Positions 1-5,910 of a stretch of 7,647 nt of DNA are shown here, one piece after another. Made by a program: the position numbers and the translations under genes. This stretch comes from an uncultured Eubacterium sp. (lineage in GTDB: Bacteria; Bacillota; Clostridia; Lachnospirales; Lachnospiraceae), in assembly GCA_934358495.1 (NCBI GenBank), contig CAKRKO010000100.1, positions 1-7,647 on the forward strand, in the 5' to 3' direction. The notes under the pieces were generated by a model that ran no database searches, had not been told where the DNA came from, and worked only from the letters and a program-made list of their open reading frames with translations. Numbering within the stretch: the stretch's first letter is position 1; every line of letters starts with the position of its first letter.

Positions 1-63
1 ATTGTTATTATGAAGCAGTTTTCCGATTTTTCTTGTTTTGTCTAATAACTGTACGCTGCTCAT
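1..63 (-). CDS. codY: CodY, global GTP/branched-chain-amino-acid-responsive repressor (N-terminal 21 codons only)
   Basis: The minus strand reads MSSVQLLDKTRKIGKLLHNN and then runs off the window edge. This is the characteristic first helix of CodY (S-V-Q-L-L-x-K-T-R-K-I). Only the start of the N-terminal GAF domain, which binds isoleucine/valine, is inside; the C-terminal winged helix that binds DNA is outside. The start ATG is at 63-61, with a GGAGG Shine-Dalgarno at 73-69, 5 nt away. In Firmicutes, CodY bound to GTP and branched-chain amino acids represses amino-acid uptake and synthesis, competence and sporulation entry in rich conditions. It lies directly downstream of topA, past a strong terminator. 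Identity rests on 21 residues, but they are distinctive. Confidence 0.88.
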   Translation of the reverse strand, partial: MSSVQLLDKTRKIGKLLHNNN

Positions 64-92
64 AGCTTCCTCCATATCATTTTATCAATCAC

Positions 93-106
93 GCCGATTT
101 TTCGGC
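93..106 (-). other. Short GC hairpin in the codY leader
   Basis: The sequence GCCGA-TTTT-TCGGC can form a 5-bp stem with a 4-nt loop. On the transcribed (minus) strand it lies just after the U-tract of the terminator at 107-155 and 20 nt before the codY Shine-Dalgarno. It is not followed by U residues on either strand, so it is not a terminator itself. It could stabilise the 5' end of a processed or internally started codY mRNA; this is inference. Confidence 0.35.
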
Positions 107-155
107 AAAAAAATAGTACCAAGATAATTAACAGGCATATCTTAGCACTATTTTT
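107..155 (-). terminator. Rho-independent terminator downstream of topA, immediately upstream of codY
   Basis: Read on the minus strand, AGTGCTAAGATA pairs with TATCTTGGTACT across an 11-nt loop (12 bp with two G-U pairs). The stem is extended by an AAAAAT/ATTTTT closure and followed directly by seven T residues (113-107). It is the only strong terminator after topA, so it probably ends topA transcripts. The A/T extension also gives a five-T run on the plus strand, so the element may act both ways. It ends 43 nt before the codY start codon, so it must also affect, or be bypassed by, codY transcription. Confidence 0.8.
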
Positions 156-164
156 CAGTAAATT
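150..164 (-). promoter_or_regulatory. CodY-box-like operator upstream of codY
   Basis: The minus strand reads AATTTACTGAAAAAT, which matches the CodY consensus AATTTTCWGAAAATT at 13 of 15 positions (mismatches at 6 and 14). It lies 86 nt upstream of the codY start and overlaps the upstream flank of the terminator stem by six bases. CodY autoregulation is known in other Firmicutes, so the position makes sense. The region is very AT-rich, which raises the chance of an accidental match. No binding data are visible here. Confidence 0.5.
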
Positions 165-179
165 CAATAAATTTCATTT

Positions 180-194
180 AAATCTGTCAGATTT
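180..194. repeat. 15-bp perfect palindrome in the topA-codY gap
   Basis: The sequence AAATCTG-T-CAGATTT has 7-bp arms around a single central base, a geometry like a dimeric repressor operator (7+1+7). The outer and core bases do not fit the CodY consensus well. On the plus strand it is followed by a run of T, but a 1-nt loop makes a terminator unlikely. Confidence 0.4.
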
Positions 195-198
195 TTTC

Positions 199-216
199 AA
201 ATTTCACAAGAAATTT
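199..216. repeat. 18-bp inverted repeat in the topA-codY gap
   Basis: AAATTTC and GAAATTT are perfect 7-bp arms separated by ACAA. The arms resemble CodY half-sites (AATTTTC/GAAAATT), but the spacing is 4 nt instead of 1, so it is not a canonical CodY box. With the site at 150-164 and the palindrome at 180-194 it makes a cluster of dyads upstream of codY. Confidence 0.35.
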
Positions 217-281
217 TAAAAAATACAACTTTTTCAGTCATTTTATACATTTGATTTTGTAAGGAACTGCTGCTCGGCATG

Positions 282-2360
282 TTATTCTTCAGAAGTTTCC
301 GGTTTTTCCATCACATAACCACACTGCTCGTCCGCACAGACCAGCTTGTTTCCTTTTTCCACCATGTAACCGCCACACTGTGGACACAGGATCTTGGACG
401 GTTTTTGCCAGGACATGAAATCACATTCCGGATTATTCTCGCAGCCATAATATTTTCTGCCTTTTTTTGTTTTCTTCAAAACGATATCTTTGCCGCATTT
501 CGGGCAGGCTACACCGATTTTTTCAAAATATGGTTTTGTGTTACGGCACTCCGGGAAGCCCGGGCAGGCAAGGAATCTGCCGTGTGGTCCATATTTGATG
601 ACCATGTGACGTCCACACTGTTCACAGACAACGTCAGTCACTTCATCCTCAATTTTTACTTTCTCCAGTTCTGCTTCTGCTGCTTTGACCGCTGCATCCA
701 GATCCGGATAGAAGTTTCGGATGATCATCTTCCAGTCTACGGTTCCCTCCTCAACTTTATCCAACAGGGACTCCATATTTGCGGTAAAGCGTTCGTCCAC
801 GATCTCTGGGAAAGCTTCCTTCATAATATTATTGACAACCTCGCCAAGTTCAGATACATAGAGGTTTTTGTTTTCTTTTACGATATATCGTCTGCCAAGA
901 ATCGTTGTAATAGTCGGGGCATAAGTACTCGGACGACCGATGCCAAGTTCCTCCAGTGTCTTTACCAGAGAAGCCTCAGTAAAGTGTGCCGGTGGCTGTG
1001 TAAAATGCTGCTTCGGTTCGATTTCTTCTTTGGTCAGTTCTGAGGTTTCATCCAATGATTTTGACAAAAATACGCGGTCAGATTTTTCTTCATCTAATGT
1101 ATAAACGGACATGAAACCGTCAAATTTCACCTTTGATGCGGATACATGGAAACGGTATTTTCCGGCACCTATAGTAACGGATGTGGTCTCATATACTGCC
1201 GGTGTCATACAGCTTGCTGCAAAACGGTTCCAGATCAGCTGATACAAACGGAACAGATCACGGCTTAAGGATTCTTTTACCATCGCCGGAGAACGGTTTA
1301 GATCTGTCGGACGAATAGCCTCATGGGCGTCCTGGATCTTCGCAGTATTCTTCTTCACATCAGCACTCCCCCCCACATAATCAGCACCGTAGTTTGTACC
1401 AATATACTCTGCTGCCGCTGCCTCTGCTTCCTCAGATACACGAGTAGAATCGGTACGCAGGTATGTGATCAGACCAACGGTTCCGCTGCCTTTGATGTCC
1501 ACACCTTCGTATAACTGCTGCGCCAGACGCATGGTTTTCTGAGTAGAAAAATTCAAATGCTTGCTTGCTTCCTGCTGCAGCGTACTTGTCCGGAACGGAA
1601 GTGGAGGCTTTTTCGTACGCTCACCTTTTTTTACTTCCATTACTTTATATTCGGAAGACTCGATTTCTTTTAAAATGGCATCTAATTCTGCCTGATTGTG
1701 AATCTGGATCTTGCCATTTTCATCGCCATAAAACTTCGCAACCAGCGGTTTTTTCTCACCTTTTACGTTTAATACCGCATCAATGGTCCAGTATTCTTCC
1801 GGGATGAAGGCATTGATCTCATCCTCACGGTCACAGATGATACGCAGTGCCACAGACTGTACACGACCTGCACTCAAACCACGTTTTACTTTCGCCCAGA
1901 GTACCGGACTGATCTTGTAGCCTACCATACGGTCCAGTACACGGCGCGCCTGCTGTGCATCCACCAGATTCATATCGATCTCCCGGGGATTCTTCAGGGA
2001 AGCTTTCACCGCATTTTTTGTAATCTCATTGAAAGTAATACGTTTCGCATCTTTATCCCCCAATTTTAATGCAGCGGCCAGATGCCAGGAAATTGCCTCA
2101 CCCTCACGGTCCGGGTCAGTTGCGAGATACACTTTATCTGCTTTTTTCACTTCTTTTCGCAGATTTGCCAGAATATCTCCTTTTCCACGGATGGTAATAT
2201 ATTTCGGTTCAAAGTCATTTTCCACATCAAATCCAAGCTGACTTTTCGGCAGATCACGCACATGTCCGTTTGATGCTGCTACCTCGTAATTTTTTCCAAG
2301 AAATTTTTTTATTGTCTTAACCTTTGCCGGAGACTCCACGATTACTAAATACTTCGCCAT
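282..2360 (-). CDS. topA: DNA topoisomerase I (type IA)
   Basis: The enzyme relaxes negatively supercoiled DNA by cutting one strand through a 5'-phosphotyrosine, limiting hypernegative supercoiling behind RNA polymerase. At 692 aa it is close to the usual Firmicutes length. A Toprim domain occupies about residues 1-120, with the catalytic glutamate in VESPAK (E9) and the acidic metal motif DPDRE (82-86). GLSAGRVQS lies at 161-169, and the active tyrosine is Y300 in LITYLRTDS. Three C-terminal four-cysteine zinc fingers follow: C579/582/599/605, C619/622/640/646 and C659/662/675/680. The ATG has an AGAGG Shine-Dalgarno 5 nt upstream. The gene lies 120 bp after dprA, as in many Firmicutes, and ends 218 bp before codY with a terminator between. 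A seven-G run lies inside the gene. Confidence 0.98.
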   Translation of the reverse strand: MAKYLVIVESPAKVKTIKKFLGKNYEVAASNGHVRDLPKSQLGFDVENDFEPKYITIRGKGDILANLRKEVKKADKVYLATDPDREGEAISWHLAAALKLGDKDAKRITFNEITKNAVKASLKNPREIDMNLVDAQQARRVLDRMVGYKISPVLWAKVKRGLSAGRVQSVALRIICDREDEINAFIPEEYWTIDAVLNVKGEKKPLVAKFYGDENGKIQIHNQAELDAILKEIESSEYKVMEVKKGERTKKPPLPFRTSTLQQEASKHLNFSTQKTMRLAQQLYEGVDIKGSGTVGLITYLRTDSTRVSEEAEAAAAEYIGTNYGADYVGGSADVKKNTAKIQDAHEAIRPTDLNRSPAMVKESLSRDLFRLYQLIWNRFAASCMTPAVYETTSVTIGAGKYRFHVSASKVKFDGFMSVYTLDEEKSDRVFLSKSLDETSELTKEEIEPKQHFTQPPAHFTEASLVKTLEELGIGRPSTYAPTITTILGRRYIVKENKNLYVSELGEVVNNIMKEAFPEIVDERFTANMESLLDKVEEGTVDWKMIIRNFYPDLDAAVKAAEAELEKVKIEDEVTDVVCEQCGRHMVIKYGPHGRFLACPGFPECRNTKPYFEKIGVACPKCGKDIVLKKTKKGRKYYGCENNPECDFMSWQKPSKILCPQCGGYMVEKGNKLVCADEQCGYVMEKPETSEE

Positions 2361-2430
2361 ACTTACCTCTTAACCTCTATGTTCTTACTTATTTATCAGA
2401 TGTTCAGAAACTGTACTTTATCATCTGCAT

Positions 2431-2460
2431 TTTCTAAAAATAACCATAACATTCTTTCAA
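2431..2460 (-). promoter_or_regulatory. Candidate vegetative promoter for topA
   Basis: On the minus strand, TTGAAA (2460-2455) and TAGAAA (2436-2431) are separated by 18 nt, a weak SigA-like arrangement (5/6 and 4/6). No clear terminator follows dprA, so topA may also be reached by readthrough. A CAGATG/CATCTG inverted repeat (2397-2402 and 2422-2427) lies in what would be the leader. Confidence 0.25.
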
Positions 2461-2480
2461 AAATACAATCCAGAACTGTT

Positions 2481-3566
2481 TTATATGCGTTTACAAAAAT
2501 AATTTTGAAAGGTTTCCTGCACCAGTCCGTACCGCTTGAGTTTGTCTAAACTATGCAGCACCGTGAGCAGATCTAAACCTGTTTCTTCTATAATATAGTT
2601 AATATATCGGCTGTGTAAACCAAGACAACCATACACCAACTTTTCGCTTTTATCAAGGGAAATATTTTTTATTTTTGTCGTTTCTGCATTTTTTTCGGGC
2701 AAATATCCCAGATTTTGCAAAAAAATATCCAGATTGTAGATAATTCCAGCGCCCTGACCGATCAGGGCATTGCATCCTTCACTCAATGCATCTCCGAAAC
2801 GCCCCGGCACTGCATAAACATCTTTGCCCTGCTCCAATGCTGCGTCTGCTGTGATCAGAGAACCACTCTTTTTCTTTGCCTCTACCACCACCAGACAGTC
2901 GGCCAGAGCACTGATGATGCGGTTGCGCTCTGGGAATCGATATGGCAGCGGTTCCGTTCCCGGCGGATACTCCGACAAAACGCCTCCGCCGGAAGTCTGG
3001 ATATTTTCATACAGATTCCGGGCATTTTTCGGATAACAGATATCACATCCACAACCAAGAACGGCAAAGGTGCTTCCCTTTCCCTGCAAGGCACCGGCAT
3101 GGGAGGCACTGTCGATGCCAAGCGCCATACCGCTGATCACCTGCACATCTTTTTCTGCCAGCATTTTGCCAAGTTTTGCAGCAATGCTTCTGCCGTACTC
3201 TGAGCACATGCGGGCTCCTACGATACTAACACTTTTTCTTGCATCCGGCATGGAACCTTTGCAGAAGATCGCATAGGGCGGCTGTGAAATATCTTTTAAG
3301 CGCTGCGGATATTGTCTGCTTCCAATGGGAATCATCTGAATGTTTTGTCCCAGAAAGCGTTCCCAGGCACGGTTCAGGTCATTTTTTCGACTTTCCAGTA
3401 AATGCTGAAGTTCATTGTCAGTGAAGAGGTGCATATTTTTCAATGTTTCTTCCCGAAGACCATAGACAACTTGCGCACTTCCGCATAATTCACGGACTTG
3501 GATTCGCTTGCCACTGTTGATATTTATCAGAGAGGCTAGCCAGAAGTCATACTTTAAATCACACAT
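2481..3566 (-). CDS. dprA: DprA/Smf, DNA-processing protein that loads RecA on incoming ssDNA
   Basis: DprA binds single-stranded DNA taken up in transformation and loads RecA. From the chosen start the protein is 361 aa: an N-terminal SAM-like part (about 1-75), a Rossmann-like core with IVGARMCSEYG (115-125), SGMALGIDSASH (145-156), LGCGCDICYP (170-179), FPERNRIISAL (211-221), SGSLITADAALEQG (234-247) and AVPG (252-255), then a C-terminal winged helix (about 305-361). The open frame extends 23 codons further up, into comM, but the start at MCDLKYDFW is preferred: a strong GGAGG/GGGA Shine-Dalgarno precedes it, and it begins 2 nt after the comM stop, typical of a translationally coupled pair. 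It is intact. DprA is also present in bacteria not known to be transformable, so presence alone does not prove competence. Confidence 0.96.
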   Translation of the reverse strand: MCDLKYDFWLASLININSGKRIQVRELCGSAQVVYGLREETLKNMHLFTDNELQHLLESRKNDLNRAWERFLGQNIQMIPIGSRQYPQRLKDISQPPYAIFCKGSMPDARKSVSIVGARMCSEYGRSIAAKLGKMLAEKDVQVISGMALGIDSASHAGALQGKGSTFAVLGCGCDICYPKNARNLYENIQTSGGGVLSEYPPGTEPLPYRFPERNRIISALADCLVVVEAKKKSGSLITADAALEQGKDVYAVPGRFGDALSEGCNALIGQGAGIIYNLDIFLQNLGYLPEKNAETTKIKNISLDKSEKLVYGCLGLHSRYINYIIEETGLDLLTVLHSLDKLKRYGLVQETFQNYFCKRI

Positions 3567-3568
3567 AC

Positions 3569-5098
3569 TTAATCCCTCCTCCAGTAATTCTTGTCCGGAT
3601 TTCGGAAAAAGAATGCTTCTTCCAGATGTCCCCACTCAATATTTTCCGCTCCATCCATATCTGCAATGGTACGGGCAGTTTTCAGGATTTTTCCATAAGT
3701 GCGGGCACTTAAATGATATTCCTCATACTTGTCCTGCATCCGTTCCGTGGACTTCTCATCCAGTACGCAAAATGTTTCCAAATCTTCCATATTCATTTGA
3801 CTGTTAAATTGATACTTTCTGTCTTTGAACCGCTCCCGCTGAATCTCATGCACCCGTTCTACCCGGGCACGGATCACCGCACTACTTTCTTCCTCTCGCA
3901 TATCCACCATAGTTGTGTAACGGACTTCTTCTGTTTCCACACACAGATCAATACGATTTAAAAAAGCCTGGGAAATACGGTTGATATAATTTTTAATAGC
4001 CTGAGGTCTGCAATTACAGCGATCTAAATTCGGAAAAAATCCACAGGGGCAGGGATTCGTTGATGCTACCAGCATAAAATCCGCCGGATAAACAAAACTG
4101 CCACCCACTCTGGAGATGTGGACTTTCTTTTCCTCCAGCGGTTCCCGCAATACATCCAAAATCCCTGGCTTAAACTCTGCCAGTTCGTCCAGAAACAAAA
4201 TTCCATGATGCGCCAGACTGATTTCTCCGGGATGCGGCTGTTTGCCACCGCCCACCAGTGCCTGTGCCGTCACCGTATGGTGCGGACTGCGGAAAGGGCG
4301 CTCATTCTGAATGATGCGTTCCTGATCCAGCAGACCACACAAAGAATAAATCTGGGACAGCTCCAGTTTTTCCTCCCGGCTGAGCTCCGGTAAAATCGTT
4401 GGAATCCGTTTTGCCGCCATAGTCTTTCCAGATCCCGGAGGTCCCATCATCAGTAAATTATGCATGCCGCTGACGGCAATCTCACAGGCGCGGCGCAGCA
4501 TCGGCTGTCCCCGCAATTCTGAAAAATCTACGCAGTATTCCGTTTTCCAGATTTCCTGCTGCTCCCGGTAAAAACAGGTCTCTGGAAGTTCCTGCTGACA
4601 AATCTTTACAAACTCTTTCAGATTTTTCACCGGGATTACTTTCACAGTATCCAAAATCGCGGCTTCCCGGGCATTTTCCCACGGCACCACAATCCCCTGC
4701 ATACCTTCTTTCTGTGCTAAAACTGCTGCCGACAAGACACCTTTGGTCGGCAAAATACCGCCATTTAACCCAACCTCTCCAAGCAACAGATAATTACTTA
4801 AAATATGCTCATCCAGGAAGCCAAATGCTGCCAGCACGGAAGCTGCCATCGGCAGATCACACCCGGTACCGGATTTTCGCACATCTGCAGGTGTCAGATT
4901 AATGGTAATCTTCTTTGCAGGCAGACGAAATCCTGCATTTTTCAGGGCAGTACGCACCCTTTCTCTGGCTTCTTTTACTTCAGAGGTCAAAAATCCCACC
5001 ATATCAAAGGAAGGCATGCCGTCACTGACATCTGTTTCTACCTGTACCGGAAGTGACTCAAAACCACAGACTACCGCTGTTTTAATTACACTATACAT
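3569..5098 (-). CDS. comM: ComM/YifB, AAA+ Mg-chelatase-like branch-migration helicase
   Basis: ComM-family proteins are hexameric AAA+ helicases that promote branch migration as transforming DNA is integrated; this role is shown in Gram-negative species and inferred here. The 509-aa protein has the family's usual length and order: a Lon-protease-like N-terminal fold opening with MYSVIKTAVVCGFES and the D-G-M-P-S-F-D-M-V-G motif (26-35), Walker A GPPGSGKT (219-226), FRSPHH (269-274), Walker B GILFLDE (299-305), a cysteine cluster NPCPCG...CNC (C350, C352, C361, C363), and a C-terminal helical lid containing SARTYGKILKTARTIAD (464-480). The arginine-finger-like FLNRIDL (379-385) has N where D is common. 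It is paired with dprA 2 nt downstream. The start codon choice follows the family N-terminus; the Shine-Dalgarno spacing is long. Confidence 0.95.
   Translation of the reverse strand: MYSVIKTAVVCGFESLPVQVETDVSDGMPSFDMVGFLTSEVKEARERVRTALKNAGFRLPAKKITINLTPADVRKSGTGCDLPMAASVLAAFGFLDEHILSNYLLLGEVGLNGGILPTKGVLSAAVLAQKEGMQGIVVPWENAREAAILDTVKVIPVKNLKEFVKICQQELPETCFYREQQEIWKTEYCVDFSELRGQPMLRRACEIAVSGMHNLLMMGPPGSGKTMAAKRIPTILPELSREEKLELSQIYSLCGLLDQERIIQNERPFRSPHHTVTAQALVGGGKQPHPGEISLAHHGILFLDELAEFKPGILDVLREPLEEKKVHISRVGGSFVYPADFMLVASTNPCPCGFFPNLDRCNCRPQAIKNYINRISQAFLNRIDLCVETEEVRYTTMVDMREEESSAVIRARVERVHEIQRERFKDRKYQFNSQMNMEDLETFCVLDEKSTERMQDKYEEYHLSARTYGKILKTARTIADMDGAENIEWGHLEEAFFFRNPDKNYWRRD
3574..3582 (-). 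promoter_or_regulatory. Ribosome binding site that fixes the dprA start
   Basis: The minus strand reads GGAGGAGGG followed by ATTAAGT and the ATG at 3566. The site lies inside the last codons of comM, whose TAA stop is at 3571-3569. This supports coupled translation and argues against the longer upstream start. Confidence 0.8.
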
Positions 5099-5116
5099 AT
5101 ATTCATTTTTCCTCTT
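5086..5116 (-). promoter_or_regulatory. Unusual translation start region of comM with an overlapping six-codon ORF
   Basis: The only good Shine-Dalgarno, AAGAGG (5116-5111), is 12 nt from the comM ATG at 5098, longer than normal. It is 4 nt from another ATG at 5106 in a different frame, which reads MNICIV and stops at 5088-5086, inside the comM start. Ribosomes might load at the mini-ORF and reinitiate on comM, or the long spacing may simply lower comM expression. The geometry is seen directly; the role is inference. Confidence 0.35.
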
Positions 5117-5134
5117 TTCGTATACGGAAAAATC

Positions 5135-5146
5135 CGGCGATTGCCG
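5135..5146 (-). other. Short GC hairpin in the comM leader
   Basis: CGGC-GATT-GCCG forms a 4-bp GC stem. On the minus strand it is preceded by a six-T run and followed by GGATTTTT, so it could be a very weak terminator or a 5'-stabilising stem. A competing CGGA/TCCG stem overlaps it. Its setting (T-run, then a small GC hairpin, then the Shine-Dalgarno) resembles that upstream of codY. Confidence 0.25.
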
Positions 5147-5179
5147 AAAAAAGTAAAAAGTAAGATAAAAGACAGGTTT

Positions 5180-5208
5180 ACTGTAGCATATCTAGCATGA
5201 TCTGTCTA
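5180..5208 (-). promoter_or_regulatory. Candidate SigA-type promoter for comM-dprA
   Basis: On the minus strand TAGACA (5208-5203) and TACAGT (5185-5180) are 17 nt apart, with TGC directly before the -10 (extended -10). The matches are 5/6 and 4/6 to TTGACA/TATAAT. It would start RNA near 5173, giving a leader of about 75 nt. The same bases form an AGACAG/CTGTCT inverted repeat (5170-5175 and 5202-5207), which could instead be a weak terminator for the sigma-factor gene. Confidence 0.42.
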
Positions 5209-5228
5209 CATTCAAACGATATTTTTCA

Positions 5229-5852
5229 TTATTTTACAAACTCCTGTCGCAGTTTTTCCAATGCCTTCTTTTCAATCCGGCTCACATAAGATCTGGAAAT
5301 TCCCAGACTTTTGGCAATCTCCCGTTGTGTGGCAGGTTTTGTGTTGTACAAACCATACCGCCTCCGGATGATCCAGCTTTCCCGTTCATCCAGCACCTTC
5401 GGTAATAATTCATATAAGCGCAAAATATTTTTCTTTTCCACCACCCGTTCCCATAATTCCGGTTCTCCACTCTCCACAATATCCAGCAATTTGATCTGAT
5501 TGCCTTCTTTGTCCGTTCCGATAGGCTCATAAAGCGATACATCTCTGGCTGTTTTCTTTTTACTGCGAAAATACATCAGCAGTTCATTTTCAATACAGCG
5601 GGCGGCATAGGTTCCCAGACGACTTCCTTTTTCCAGATTGTAGGTTGACACAGCTTTGATCAGTCCGATGGTTCCAATGGAAATCAGATCTTCCATATCC
5701 TCCTGCGCTCCCTGATATTTCCGTGCAATGTGTGCCACAAGCCGCAGATTTCGCTCGATTAATACCGATTTTGCCTGCTCGCTTCCGTTTTTCAGCTGCT
5801 CCAGATACTGCTTTTCTTCCAACGTACTCAGCGGCGATTGAAATGATTTCAA
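5229..5852 (-). CDS. sigK: Sporulation sigma factor, SigK type, without pro-sequence
   Basis: A 207-aa sigma-70 family protein. Region 2.1 is NLRLVAHIARKY (35-46), region 2.2 is DLISIGTIGLIKA (55-67), and region 2.3-2.4 includes TYAARCIENELLMYFRSKKK (81-100). The following DVSLYEPIGTDKEGNQI (104-120) is closer to SigK than to SigE. Region 4.2 is TQREIAKSLGISRSYVSRIE (175-194). SigK directs late mother-cell transcription (spore coat and maturation) during sporulation. The protein begins at MKSFQSPLS, which aligns with the mature end of Bacillus pro-SigK, so the inhibitory pro-peptide is absent; the same is known for Clostridioides difficile SigK. Start codon TTG at 5852-5850 is forced: an in-frame TAG lies 11 codons upstream with no other start between. 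The gene is continuous, with no intervening skin element. Assignment to SigK rather than a paralogue is by recognition only. Confidence 0.87.
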   Translation of the reverse strand: MKSFQSPLSTLEEKQYLEQLKNGSEQAKSVLIERNLRLVAHIARKYQGAQEDMEDLISIGTIGLIKAVSTYNLEKGSRLGTYAARCIENELLMYFRSKKKTARDVSLYEPIGTDKEGNQIKLLDIVESGEPELWERVVEKKNILRLYELLPKVLDERESWIIRRRYGLYNTKPATQREIAKSLGISRSYVSRIEKKALEKLRQEFVK

Positions 5853-5857
5853 ATCGG

Positions 5858-5864
5858 CACCTCC
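5858..5864 (-). promoter_or_regulatory. Ribosome binding site that decides the TTG start of sigK
   Basis: GGAGGTG is a seven-base match to the 3' end of 16S rRNA, 5 nt before the TTG at 5852. An ATG overlaps it (5866-5864), but that frame stops after five codons and is not the sigma-factor frame. Confidence 0.8.
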
Positions 5865-5881
5865 ATGTGCGGCCTTTCTAT

Positions 5882-5910
5882 TATTCTATGTCAGGCAGGC
5901 TTTTCCTGTG
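5882..5910 (-). promoter_or_regulatory. Candidate mother-cell (SigK/SigE-type) promoter for sigK
   Basis: On the minus strand CACA (5910-5907) and CATAGAATA (5890-5882) are 16 nt apart. This fits the Bacillus SigK pattern mACm-N16-CATAnnnTA at every specified base. The -10 also fits SigE (CATACAnT) at all but one specified base. The implied start near 5876 leaves a leader of about 24 nt that contains the Shine-Dalgarno. A second, weaker element, ATA (5947-5945) and CATAGAAA (5926-5919) with an 18-nt spacer, is SigE-like. The consensus comes from Bacillus; its use here is inference. Confidence 0.5.

Noticed and set aside
93..106. GCCGA/TCGGC hairpin as a terminator
   Set aside because: The T-run lies before it in the minus-strand direction, and on the plus strand it is followed by A residues, so neither strand has a downstream U-tract.
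79..108. SigA-like promoter TTGCCG-N18-TAAAAT directly before codY
   Set aside because: The start would be around position 72, within the Shine-Dalgarno at 73-69, leaving no usable leader.
279..1043. Long plus-strand open frame (254 aa) opposite topA
   Set aside because: It lies wholly antisense to the conserved topA zinc-finger region, has no Shine-Dalgarno or recognisable domain, and is rich in F, H and C as expected for a reverse-strand shadow.
2715..3203. Plus-strand frame (162 aa) opposite dprA
   Set aside because: Shadow of the conserved DprA core; no start signal and no recognisable fold.
3567..3635. Longer DprA with 23 extra N-terminal residues overlapping comM
   Set aside because: The Shine-Dalgarno and family N-terminus both favour the ATG at 3566; the extra residues are comM coding sequence read in another frame.
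5170..5207. AGACAG/CTGTCT as the sigK terminator
   Set aside because: Only six pairs with a 26-nt loop and a short broken T-run; the same bases fit a promoter better.
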